A stretch of 64,000 nucleotides of DNA, taken from positions 1,116,001 through 1,180,000 of the forward strand of contig NZ_NPZB01000002.1 in NCBI RefSeq assembly GCF_002895945.1, given 5' to 3'. Below are positions 57,076-64,000 of this stretch, in pieces. This DNA is from Solilutibacter silvestris (GTDB lineage Bacteria > Pseudomonadota > Gammaproteobacteria > Xanthomonadales > Xanthomonadaceae). The notes beneath the pieces were generated by a model that did no database searches, was not told the DNA's origin, and saw nothing but the letters and a program-made list of their open reading frames with translations. The first letter of the stretch is position 1, and every line of letters starts with the position of its first letter. The translations under genes were made by a program, and so were the position numbers.

Positions 57076-58433
57076 TTCCCACTCCCGAGGATCGCGTGCA
57101 ACGCAGGTTCCAGCTGTTCCAATGCCACCGTCTGCTGTTCGCCGTTGCGCAGATCCTTCAGCGTGACCTGATCGTTGCCGCGTTCGTTCTCGCCGCGCAA
57201 CACCACCACGCGGATCCCGGCCTTGTCGGCATACTGAAACTGCTTGGCGATCTTGCGCGCTTCCATCTGCGTCTCGACCTTCCATCCAGCCGTGCGCAGC
57301 CGTTGGGACAGCGCCAGCGCATCGGCGAAGCCGTCATCATCCAGCAACGCCACCAGCACGTCGACACCTCCAGCGGTCATCGCCAATGCACCAGCCTCGC
57401 GCAACTGCCAGAACAACCGCGACAGGCCGATGGAGATGCCGACGCCCGGCAGCTTCGATTTCGTGTAATGACTGGCGAGATCCTCGTAACGGCCACCCGA
57501 ACAAATCGAACCGATCTGCGGATGCGCGTCGAGCATGGTTTCGTAGACGATGCCGGTGTAGTAATCGAGGCCGCGCGCGATCGACAGGTTGATCGCATAG
57601 CGCGATTCCGGGATCCCCATCGCCTGCAACTGACCGAGCGTATCGCGCAAGGCTTGGCGACCTTCCTCGAATTGCGGTGTGCCCGCGCCGAGCGCATCGA
57701 GTTTCGCCAACGCATCGGCATGACCGGTGGAACGAACGCGCGAGAACGCCAACAGGCGATCCGCGGTGTCCGCCGACAGCTCGAAGCCTTCCTCCATCAA
57801 CGTTGCACGCACCGCGTCCTCGCCACGCTTGTCGAGCTTGTCGAGCTCACGCAGCACCAGGTCCTGGCGTTCGCCCTCGATGCCCAACCCTTCGAAGAAC
57901 CCGCGCAACAGCTTGCGATGGTTGAACTGGATGGTGAACTCGCCGATCGCCAACTTCTCGAACACCGCGTGGATGATCGCCGGAATCTCGGCGTCGTAAC
58001 GTGGCGACAACGCGTCCTTGCCGATCACGTCGATGTCGCACTGGTAGAACTCGCGGAAGCGTCCGCGCTGGGCGCGCTCGCCGCGATAGACCCGCTGCAT
58101 CTGGTAGCGCCGGAACGGGAACGCCAGATCGTGCTCGTGCTCGGCGACGTAACGCGCCAGCGGCACGGTGAGATCGAAACGCAACGCCATTTCCGGCATG
58201 CCGGCCTCCTGTTTCTCCAGGGCGCCGGTCGATTGCGCGAAATACACCTGGCGCTCGGTCTCGCCACCAGTCTTGGTCAGCAGCACATCGGACAGCTCGA
58301 ACACCGGCGTCTCCACCGGCAGGAAGCCGAACGACTCGAAGGTGGCGCGGATGCCATCCAGCATGCGCTGGAAGACGATTTGCTCGCGGGGCAACAGTTC
58401 CAGCACGCCGGCCGGGGTACGCGGTTTGATCAC
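57072..58433 (-). CDS. hisS: Histidine--tRNA ligase
   Basis: The 453-residue class II synthetase shows motif 2 [14 protein letters not shown] (following [17 protein letters not shown]), the histidine-specific loops [14 protein letters not shown] and [16 protein letters not shown], and motif 3 [13 protein letters not shown], then a C-terminal anticodon domain. It charges tRNA-His. The open frame begins with TTG at 58463, but GTG 58433 is preferred because the product then begins (M)[14 protein letters not shown] as in relatives. Its stop overlaps hutH. Confidence 0.93.
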   Translation of the reverse strand: MIKPRTPAGVLELLPREQIVFQRMLDGIRATFESFGFLPVETPVFELSDVLLTKTGGETERQVYFAQSTGALEKQEAGMPEMALRFDLTVPLARYVAEHEHDLAFPFRRYQMQRVYRGERAQRGRFREFYQCDIDVIGKDALSPRYDAEIPAIIHAVFEKLAIGEFTIQFNHRKLLRGFFEGLGIEGERQDLVLRELDKLDKRGEDAVRATLMEEGFELSADTADRLLAFSRVRSTGHADALAKLDALGAGTPQFEEGRQALRDTLGQLQAMGIPESRYAINLSIARGLDYYTGIVYETMLDAHPQIGSICSGGRYEDLASHYTKSKLPGVGISIGLSRLFWQLREAGALAMTAGGVDVLVALLDDDGFADALALSQRLRTAGWKVETQMEARKIAKQFQYADKAGIRVVVLRGENERGNDQVTLKDLRNGEQQTVALEQLEPALHAILGSGK

Positions 58434-58550
58434 GATCACGCATTCCGCCAAGGGAAACGACAATTCTAGCGGGCGGCCGCCTCCTGGACCGGGATCGACT
58501 CCACCCTCTTGCCTGACGCGCGGCTGGCCAGTTAAACTTGTCGGCTCAGT

Positions 58551-58629
<79 letters not shown>

Positions 58630-58659
58630 GAAAATACTTAAAAATCAAATATTTATGAG

Positions 58660-58683
58660 AATCCGGCCTAGCGCCGGATTTTT
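58660..58683 (+). terminator. Rho-independent terminator after tRNA-Pro
   Basis: AATCCGGC and GCCGGATT pair perfectly over eight bases around a CTAGC loop and run into TTT. It lies 33 bases after the tRNA. Confidence 0.85.
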
Positions 58684-59123
58684 CATTTCTGGGCACCGTC
58701 CTGCAAGTGTCCTGCAAAAAGCAGTAACTGCGCGGCGCAGAAGGGGCGCGAGACGCGGAGGAAAGCCTCACCCTGATCGCCATCGCGAGACAGCCCTTCC
58801 ACCGCGATGAGCTGGATGATTCGTGACCGGTCCAACCGACCGCTGCCACTGTTTGGGCCGTTCGGGGTGATACCACCGCTCTCCAATGCGCTTGTCCGTG
58901 ACTTGATCAACTGCATCGCCGGACAACGCCCGGATGTCTTCCCTGCTTTCCCATTCGTCCAAGCAACACCTCAACCGCCTTTGTTGGGCCATTGAACGGC
59001 TCTCAGGCGCCTGCAAGCGCAGACGCTTCTCCTCTTCGTTGCGACCCTAAAGGGTGCAGGTGGGCCTTGGTTCAAGCCGTTTGGCAGTCCCACGGCGGCG
59101 CGGTGCCGCTTTGGAGAAACGAA
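58684..59123. other. Gene-free interval between tRNA-Pro terminator and radC
   Basis: About 440 bases hold only short frames without start-site support. A short direct repeat (GTCCTGCAAGTGTCCTGCAA near 58700) is present. The interval may be the decayed edge of an inserted element, but I cannot recognise integrase motifs in it. Confidence 0.5.
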
Positions 59124-59600
59124 ATGAGCAAACAGAAAGCCAACGACATCCAAGCCCAATACCTGGCCTGCGATACCTCCATCCTCGGCCGTGCCGAGGA
59201 AGTCCTGCGCAAGCGCCTTGAACGCCTCGGCAGTATCACTGACCCCGAACAGGCCAGCAGCTTCCTGCGGATGCGGTTAGCTGGCTTGGACCACGAGGAG
59301 TTTCACGTCATATTCCTCGACACCCGCCACAAGATCATCGCGGTGGAAGGGCTGTTTCGCGGCACAGTGGATGGTTCCGAAGTTCATCCGCGCGAAGTGG
59401 TCCGCGCAGCCATGCGCCACAACGCTGCCGCAGTGATTCTTACCCACAACCACCCTTCGGGCAATCCTGAACCCAGCGCAGCAGATCGCGCCGTCACGGC
59501 CCGAGTGAAGCAGGCGCTGGCACTCATCGACGTCCGGGTACTCGATCACATCGTGGTCGGTGAGCGCACTGTCAGCCTCGCGGCACGGGGATGGGTCTGA
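59124..59600 (+). CDS. radC: RadC-family (JAB/MPN domain) protein, short form
   Basis: The 158-residue protein has the RadC JAMM core: EEFHVIFLDTRHKIIAVEGLF, ReVVRAAMRHNAAAVIL, then the metal motif THNHPSGNPEPSAADRAVT and VRVLDHIVVGERTVSLAARG. It lacks the N-terminal helix-hairpin-helix region of chromosomal RadC. Such short RadC proteins are typical of integrative elements and plasmids; their function is unsettled. ATG 59124 follows GGAGAAACGA. The IS element begins directly at or just after its stop. Confidence 0.85.
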   Translation: MSKQKANDIQAQYLACDTSILGRAEEVLRKRLERLGSITDPEQASSFLRMRLAGLDHEEFHVIFLDTRHKIIAVEGLFRGTVDGSEVHPREVVRAAMRHNAAAVILTHNHPSGNPEPSAADRAVTARVKQALALIDVRVLDHIVVGERTVSLAARGWV

Positions 59601-59674
59601 TGCCCCTGACCTGAGACGAATCGAGCAGCCATTGTGAAGGTGAGTTCCCTACCCTAGCAGGCAAGGAGAACTCC

Positions 59675-59911
59675 ATGAAGAAGCGATTCACTGAAGAACA
59701 GATCATCGTGATCTTGCGCGAAGCCGAGACCGGCGCGATGACGATCAAGGCGCTGTGCAAGAAGCACAACATCACCGACCAGACGTTTTTCCGCTGGCGC
59801 AACAAGTTTGGCGGTCTGGATGTGCCTGACGCCCGCCGGCTGAAGGAGCTGGAATCGGAAAACGGCCGTCTGAAGCGGCTGGTCGCCGGATGCTGGTCAT
59901 CGACGGGATGA
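59675..59911 (+). pseudogene. IS3-family transposase orfA, frame-disrupted at its 3' end
   Basis: The product shows the IS3 OrfA HTH (KKRFTEEQIIVILREAETGAMTIKALCKKHNITDQTFFRWRNKFGG) and starts a leucine-zipper tail [16 protein letters not shown]. The reading then ends abruptly in GCWSSTG. The next frame reads [11 protein letters not shown], which fits the expected continuation, so a one-base (or equivalent) loss has occurred near 59888. The A7 run at 59925-59931 lies just ahead of orfB but is not reached in frame, so programmed frameshifting to an OrfAB fusion looks impossible here. Confidence 0.75.
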
Positions 59912-59930
59912 AGGAGATTGTCTGAAAAAA

Positions 59931-60770
59931 ATGACAACCCCGTCGGAACGACGCGACGCGGTCCAGATGCTGGTCCGTCGGGGCATATCGCAGCGCAAGG
60001 CCTGCCGCTATCTCGGCATGAGTCGACGCATCACCAGCTATGCGCCGCGCCAAGCGGCCAAGGATCAGGCCGTGGCCGAAAAGTTGATGGCCGCATCACC
60101 GGAGGTCCCGCGGTTCGGGTACCGGCGCATGGCCGCGTGGCTGGCGCTGGGCGAGGCCCGCGTGCGCCGGCAGTGGCGCGCACTCGGCCTGAACATCCCG
60201 CGGCGTCGACCACGGCGGCGGCGTTCCGGCAGTGATATCCGTCTGCCGGGTGCCGTGCAGCCCAACGCAGTATGGAGCTACGACTTCGTGCATGATCAGA
60301 TGGTTGACGGCCGCAGCCTGAAACTGTTGTGCGTGATCGACGAATACACCCGCGAATATCTGGCGATCGAGGTCGGCGCCAGCTTGCGCTCACAGGATGT
60401 GATCCTGACCCTGTCGCGATTGATGCGCCTTTACGGCAAACCTGCGTTGGTACGCTCGGACAACGGTGCCGAGTTCACTGCAGCCAAGGTGATGCGCTGG
60501 CTGCGCGATGCCGCGATCGGTCCTGCGTTCATCGCGCCGGGTAGCCCCTGGCAGAACGGTTTCGTCGAAAGCTTCAACGGCAAGTTGCGCGATGAGCTCC
60601 TCAACCGAGAGTGGTTCCGCAGCCGCGCTGAAGCCAAGATGCTGATCGAACGCTGGCGGCAGTTCTACAACGAGCAGCGACCGCACAGCGCGCTGCGCTA
60701 CAACACTCCAGCCAGCGTTCGTCGAACGTGGCAGGAATCCGATAACATCCCAACCGGACTCACTGCATAA
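59931..60770 (+). CDS. IS3-family transposase orfB (DDE catalytic domain)
   Basis: The 279-residue protein has the HTH_21-like head ([18 protein letters not shown]) and the rve integrase core. The core carries the DDE residues in [21 protein letters not shown] and [22 protein letters not shown], and the closing [21 protein letters not shown]. All three acidic residues are kept. The frame is intact, but without a working orfA transposition is doubtful. Confidence 0.9.
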   Translation: MTTPSERRDAVQMLVRRGISQRKACRYLGMSRRITSYAPRQAAKDQAVAEKLMAASPEVPRFGYRRMAAWLALGEARVRRQWRALGLNIPRRRPRRRRSGSDIRLPGAVQPNAVWSYDFVHDQMVDGRSLKLLCVIDEYTREYLAIEVGASLRSQDVILTLSRLMRLYGKPALVRSDNGAEFTAAKVMRWLRDAAIGPAFIAPGSPWQNGFVESFNGKLRDELLNREWFRSRAEAKMLIERWRQFYNEQRPHSALRYNTPASVRRTWQESDNIPTGLTA

Positions 60771-60838
60771 CTGGCTACAAATTTCGTACCGCTTACGCGG
60801 GCCTTGTGCATCCGAATGATCAAGAAAGTCGTACGAGC

Positions 60839-61189
60839 CTAATCCAGGATCACCGGGTGGAACTTGTAAAGAATCGCATCGTTGCGGAACAATGCATAGA
60901 AGTAAGGATCGCCAACCTTGCAAGAAACCATTCGCAACTCGTCCCCTGATTTTTGGTTCGCGATCAACTTGATCCACTCTTGGTTTTGCTCTGGGTTCGG
61001 ATTGTTATCCCATTTCTTAACCGTATCTAGAACCTCAGATTGACTTAATGGAACCGATACATTGCAGCCTGTCAGCCCAAGGCGTTTTGAAGCCGATCTC
61101 GGCTCCATCTTGAATATCTGCGGCATAGAAGCACAGCCCCCAATCAAAAAAACGACTGCTATAGCGCAAATGTGTTTAATGGATCGCAT
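60839..61189 (-). CDS. Small lipoprotein, candidate immunity protein for mini-RHS 1
   Basis: The 116-residue precursor has a lipoprotein signal (MRSIKHICAIAVVFLIGGC). The mature part is polar and contains GLTGCNVSVPLSQSEVLDTVKKW and DELRMVSCKVGDPYFYALF with two Cys that could pair. Its start lies 13 bases inside the end of the upstream mini-RHS gene, a coupling typical of toxin-immunity pairs. A periplasmic, membrane-anchored immunity protein would suit a toxin that acts in the periplasm. The match to any immunity family is not recognised; function is inferred from position. Confidence 0.6.
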   Translation of the reverse strand: MRSIKHICAIAVVFLIGGCASMPQIFKMEPRSASKRLGLTGCNVSVPLSQSEVLDTVKKWDNNPNPEQNQEWIKLIANQKSGDELRMVSCKVGDPYFYALFRNDAILYKFHPVILD

Positions 61190-62144
61190 CGGAAGCCTCG
61201 TCAAAAGGTACTTGATGCTGAGGATTGAAGTCAGGATTCGCCCAACCACGATTTGACAATCCACTCCCATCATAGATTGTGTGAAGAACCTCATGCCCAA
61301 AAGTTTGCCCAATACTTGAGGGCGCACCCGCACCATCTCTATAAAAGGTAATTGGACCGTTAGAAGGAGCCCCATTCTGACCAGCAGGAACGCTCGCCAC
61401 CGTATTGGGGTTTCCCGGCTTTGAATAATCAGTCGTAATAGCCTGCATCGTCTCCATACGACTGACAATCGCAGAACCACTCACGTTCTGATCAGGGATT
61501 CCTAGTTTTTCATTTCCCTTGATAGTGACTTCACCACCTCTAGCAGCCAGAGCTTTTGCAGCAGAATATTTGGCTGTCATTGCAGCTTCCGCACGCAAGA
61601 TGCCACTTCCTCTATCCACATGAAGAAGCTTCGCCAACTTGCTGCCACCCGATAGCGCCTCCTGTCTCGTGATGGTATTTCCCTTGTTGTCTTTGAATTG
61701 ATCGAACGTGCAACTGTCCTTCCCATCTGCACTGCTACATTTACGACCGTCCGGATCCTTGAACCTATACGGGTTGTTATTCGCGTAGTCGTAACGGTTG
61801 AACGACGCTCCGGTACTGGCGTTTGCAGCCACCGGGTCGACGGACAAGAACCTCCCGATGGTCGGATCGTAATAGCGCTGTTGCATATATGTCAGCCCAG
61901 TCTGGCTGTCCATCATGTGCCCGGTAAATCCAGATCGATCGTTGTTCGCTTTTCCGATCATGCTGCCGTACGGCTCATAGTCAGTTCGCTCGATCACTTG
62001 GCTAGCTTCATTGGTAATCGCTACCGGACTACCCAAAGCATCGGTATGGATGTACTCCACAACCTCCGCCCTGACTGATGGGATCACAAACATCAACAAG
62101 GCCAAATAGGCCAGCGAACGAATCAATTCTTTCATCATCTTCAT
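61176..62144 (-). CDS. Mini-RHS protein 1: signal peptide, RHS-core domain, HExxH C-terminus
   Basis: The 322-residue precursor has a signal peptide (LAYLALLMFVIPSVRA). A single RHS-associated core follows (YIHTDALGSPVAITNEA, DYEPYGSMIGKANNDR, then GLTYMQQRYYDPTIGRFLSVDPV, ending NPYRFKDPDG). A unique C-terminal domain of about 190 residues contains FGHEVLHTIYDG, an HExxH-type zinc-peptidase motif. It lacks the long YD-repeat shell of full RHS toxins. ATG 62144 is preferred because AGGCCGGTC precedes it; ATG 62156 also starts in frame. The 3' end overlaps the lipoprotein gene. Confidence 0.8.
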   Translation of the reverse strand: MKMMKELIRSLAYLALLMFVIPSVRAEVVEYIHTDALGSPVAITNEASQVIERTDYEPYGSMIGKANNDRSGFTGHMMDSQTGLTYMQQRYYDPTIGRFLSVDPVAANASTGASFNRYDYANNNPYRFKDPDGRKCSSADGKDSCTFDQFKDNKGNTITRQEALSGGSKLAKLLHVDRGSGILRAEAAMTAKYSAAKALAARGGEVTIKGNEKLGIPDQNVSGSAIVSRMETMQAITTDYSKPGNPNTVASVPAGQNGAPSNGPITFYRDGAGAPSSIGQTFGHEVLHTIYDGSGLSNRGWANPDFNPQHQVPFDEASDAIH

Positions 62145-62288
62145 GACCGGCCTCATGGCGTAATCGTGAATGGAACTGATCGATTCGGTGTTGGCGCAAG
62201 CTACACGCTAACAATCGCCAAAGCTGCACAACAAGAACCCGGCACATCGCGCGGACTTCTTGTTGATCACCCCAACACCCACAACAAA

Positions 62289-62891
62289 TTAATGCGACAT
62301 CATTTTCAAGAACGGGACGGCGAACCCTTCAAAATAATCGCGGTGATCCTTCAGAAATTCCTCAACAAAAGATCGCGCCTCGTCCTTGAGATCCATCAAG
62401 TATAGACACGAGGCAAACCTTTCAGGATATGCACCAAGCATCGGAACCCTATCTTTAAGCAGCGGAAGCAAATGCTCGTAGCTCGCAATCGACTGTGCAT
62501 AACTCAAGCCAACCGTAGAGTAGAGCAAAGCCAGTCGAGCAGCTTCGGCCTCAACATCAGTTTTCCGCGTAAACTCAAATGCCGGTTCGTAGGGCGCAAG
62601 CGTTCCCATATGTACCGCATAGGTCGCAATGCCACGGCTGTACTTCCGCCCCTCAAGAGCCGTATATAGCTTCATGATCGGAGCGACGTGTATGCCAACA
62701 AACAGATTGATTTCAATGCGGTCTTCTTCCAAGGCGTTGTTCAACCCAACCCAACAGTGGAAGCCACTCCCTAGCGGCCAATCCACCCACTCCTTTCGAT
62801 AGCGCGTAAACCCCACTGCCTCCAGAGCGTCATAGCACTTGAGCAACACCAATTGCCTATAAGCCGCATCGCAGCGTCCAAGGATATTCAT
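62289..62891 (-). CDS. Cytosolic protein, candidate immunity protein for mini-RHS 2
   Basis: The 200-residue protein has no signal peptide and no recognised family. It reads as an alpha/beta protein: a helical start (CDAAYRQLVLLKCYDALEAVGF), a WPLGSGFHCWVGLNNAL segment, then long helices with ERFASCLYLMDLKDEARSFVEEF. ATG 62891 overlaps the mini-RHS 2 stop (TGATG), so the two are translationally coupled. A cytosolic immunity protein fits a nuclease toxin. Evidence is positional. Confidence 0.6.
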   Translation of the reverse strand: MNILGRCDAAYRQLVLLKCYDALEAVGFTRYRKEWVDWPLGSGFHCWVGLNNALEEDRIEINLFVGIHVAPIMKLYTALEGRKYSRGIATYAVHMGTLAPYEPAFEFTRKTDVEAEAARLALLYSTVGLSYAQSIASYEHLLPLLKDRVPMLGAYPERFASCLYLMDLKDEARSFVEEFLKDHRDYFEGFAVPFLKMMSH

Positions 62892-63790
62892 CAGCAACGT
62901 TTCTCGTCAAAACACTTCATCTGAGTCGGCTTGCCCGGTTCGAGACCGGCATTCGCAGCGTTATTCCCTCTCGGCATAACTGGCCGGCCTGCCTCGATGT
63001 CGGCCTTGATGGCTTTTTGCCCAGGGCTTAGCGGCGAATTACCACTTTTTACTTCAACAACACTTTTATCCTTTGTCACGATGTCTGCCACGCTGCGCTG
63101 TCCTGTTGAGGCTTCCAACGTCACTCTTTTCCCAGCAACTTGCTCACCCATTGCCTTGGCAACCGCTTTTTCTGCTTTAGCTCCCTGAGCAACATTCTTT
63201 GCAAGTTGTGCCGCCCTCGCCTCCGTTGCAAGGCCTCTCAACCCAACCACAACAGGCCCAACAGCAGCATGTTCGATTTGGCCGTCCGGCAGAGACATGA
63301 CACCTCGATCAAGAAGATCTAATCCGTCAGCAATCCAATCAACCACCTTAGCTGCTTGTTCGATAGTGGGTGGGTTAACAATATCGTTTGGACACGCCAC
63401 AGGGCATCGTCCATCGGGATCAGTGAATCGATAGGGGCTGTTGTTTGCATACATATAACGATTGAAGTTCTGCCCAGGCTTCTCGTAAGCCGTTACAGGA
63501 TCAACACTTAGGAACCTTCCGATGGTCGGATCGTAATAGCGCTGCTGCATGTAGGTCAGCCCTGTCGCGCTGTCCATTACATGCCCGGTATAGCCAGGGC
63601 GATCATTGTTCGCCTTCCCAATCAGATTGCCGTATGGCTCGTAATCCGATCGCTCAATCAGCTGCCCTGCTTCATTGGTGATCGCCACTGGACTGCCCAA
63701 GGCATCCGTGTGGACATACTCGACAACTTGAGCTTGCGCCAGTGCCGACCATAGGAAAGCAAAAATGAGTACTGCGAGACGTGTGCTCAT
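62891..63790 (-). CDS. Mini-RHS protein 2: signal peptide, RHS-core domain, PD-(D/E)XK-like C-terminus
   Basis: The 299-residue precursor begins with a signal peptide (MSTRLAVLIFAFLWSALAQA) and an RHS-core nearly identical in order to mini-RHS 1 (YVHTDALGSPVAITNEA to NSPYRFTDPDG). Its own C-terminal domain (about 170 residues) contains RSVADIVTKDKSVVEVKSGN and LSPGQKAIKADIEAGRPV, the D...ExK pattern and GQ motif of PD-(D/E)XK nuclease toxins, and ends MKCFDEKRC. ATG 63790 is two bases after the stop of the upstream gene, so all these genes form one transcript. Confidence 0.8.
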   Translation of the reverse strand: MSTRLAVLIFAFLWSALAQAQVVEYVHTDALGSPVAITNEAGQLIERSDYEPYGNLIGKANNDRPGYTGHVMDSATGLTYMQQRYYDPTIGRFLSVDPVTAYEKPGQNFNRYMYANNSPYRFTDPDGRCPVACPNDIVNPPTIEQAAKVVDWIADGLDLLDRGVMSLPDGQIEHAAVGPVVVGLRGLATEARAAQLAKNVAQGAKAEKAVAKAMGEQVAGKRVTLEASTGQRSVADIVTKDKSVVEVKSGNSPLSPGQKAIKADIEAGRPVMPRGNNAANAGLEPGKPTQMKCFDEKRC

Positions 63791-63792
63791 GA

Positions 63793-64000
63793 TTAATTCA
63801 CCGGAGGTGCATACCAGGCCGACCATGCAGAGCATTGCGAACCACTGCACGCCCGCACATGGTAGGAATAGCTTGAAGTGCCGCTACCGTTTTCACTAAA
63901 CGTCGTATTTGGTCCGGTATATACGGCCGTGACTGTCGTTCCCGACTGACGTTCCAACTGGTACGACGTTGCGCCTTGAGATGCGCTCCACGACACCGCC
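63793..64000 (-). CDS. C-terminal end of a fibronectin-type-III-like protein, cut by window edge
   Basis: The minus-strand frame enters from the right edge and ends at 63793. The visible 68 residues (VSWSASQGATSYQLERQSG, then FSENGSGTSSYSYHVRACSG and SAWSAWYAPPVN) have the repeating Trp/Tyr pattern of a fibronectin type III domain, as in large RHS/YD-repeat surface proteins. Its stop lies two bases before the mini-RHS 2 start, so it is probably the head gene of the RHS operon. The rest of it is outside this window. Confidence 0.65.
   Translation of the reverse strand, partial: AVSWSASQGATSYQLERQSGTTVTAVYTGPNTTFSENGSGTSSYSYHVRACSGSQCSAWSAWYAPPVN

Larger units (their letters stand above)
59601..60838 (+). 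mobile_element. IS3-family insertion sequence, probably degenerate
   Basis: The segment contains a two-gene IS3-type transposase (orfA 59675-59911, orfB 59931-60770) in the usual order. Its left end seems to start at or near TGATGCCCCTGACC next to the radC stop. I could not find matching terminal inverted repeats or a target duplication, so the limits are approximate. The frameshift in orfA and lack of a right repeat suggest an inactive copy. Confidence 0.75.

Noticed and set aside
55312-57171. Plus-strand open frame of 619 residues opposite hutH
   Set aside because: It is the antisense shadow of hutH in high-GC DNA, with an Arg/His/Gln-rich composition unlike a folded protein and no conserved motifs.
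58684-59123. Integrase remnant after tRNA-Pro
   Set aside because: I looked for the Arg...His-x-x-Arg...Tyr pattern of tyrosine recombinases in all frames and did not see it.

Overview
This window looks like the chromosome of a gammaproteobacterium of the order Xanthomonadales, most likely Lysobacteraceae (Xanthomonadaceae). That is inferred from the high GC, a fused IcmF mutase beside leucine dehydrogenase, a TrpR/YerC-type HisR heading the his operon, EfpL, and repeated short palindromes around 'GTGAATACATCCATGTAGG'. I could run no database search.

Layout. 1-10,950 is a mixed housekeeping stretch: an edge-truncated GH18 chitinase, an esterase/AraC/VOC/DUF1801 run, the DEAD-box helicase DbpA, a RIO kinase, a divergent RluF-like pseudouridine synthase, YehS, a methyltransferase, two secreted proteins of unknown role and a bacterial TrmY homologue. 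10,987-12,972 is one visibly AT-rich gene for a GHKL ATPase with a nuclease-like C-terminus, probably acquired and possibly defensive.

13,023-35,000 holds branched-chain amino acid catabolism: IcmF, leucine dehydrogenase, LiuA, a thiolase, LiuB, LiuC-LiuD-LiuE and an HSD17B10-like dehydrogenase. Together they take leucine to acetoacetate and acetyl-CoA and serve the last oxidation of isoleucine. The pathway is interrupted by a subtilisin autotransporter, two alanine-rich lipoproteins, a bactofilin and a Fur-box-controlled feoAB set.

35,000-46,000 carries EfpL, a REP-like inverted repeat, a divergent D-2-hydroxyacid dehydrogenase/serA pair, two APC permeases, and a methionine-salvage operon (mtnB-mtnD-mtnC) preceded by a second class II aldolase. 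47,512-54,901 is a complete his operon (hisR-G-D-C-B-H-A-F-I, all overlapping) with a palindromic operator at its head. It is followed by hisS-hutH, so histidine synthesis, charging and a histidine-lyase homologue sit together.

After a tRNA-Pro(CGG) at 58,551 the character changes: a short RadC, an IS3-type element with a damaged orfA, and two tandem, signal-peptide-bearing mini-RHS genes with different C-terminal domains (an HExxH putative peptidase and a putative PD-(D/E)XK nuclease). Each is tightly coupled to a candidate immunity gene. This accessory region is the strongest candidate for an undescribed system; the AT-rich GHKL-nuclease gene is the second.
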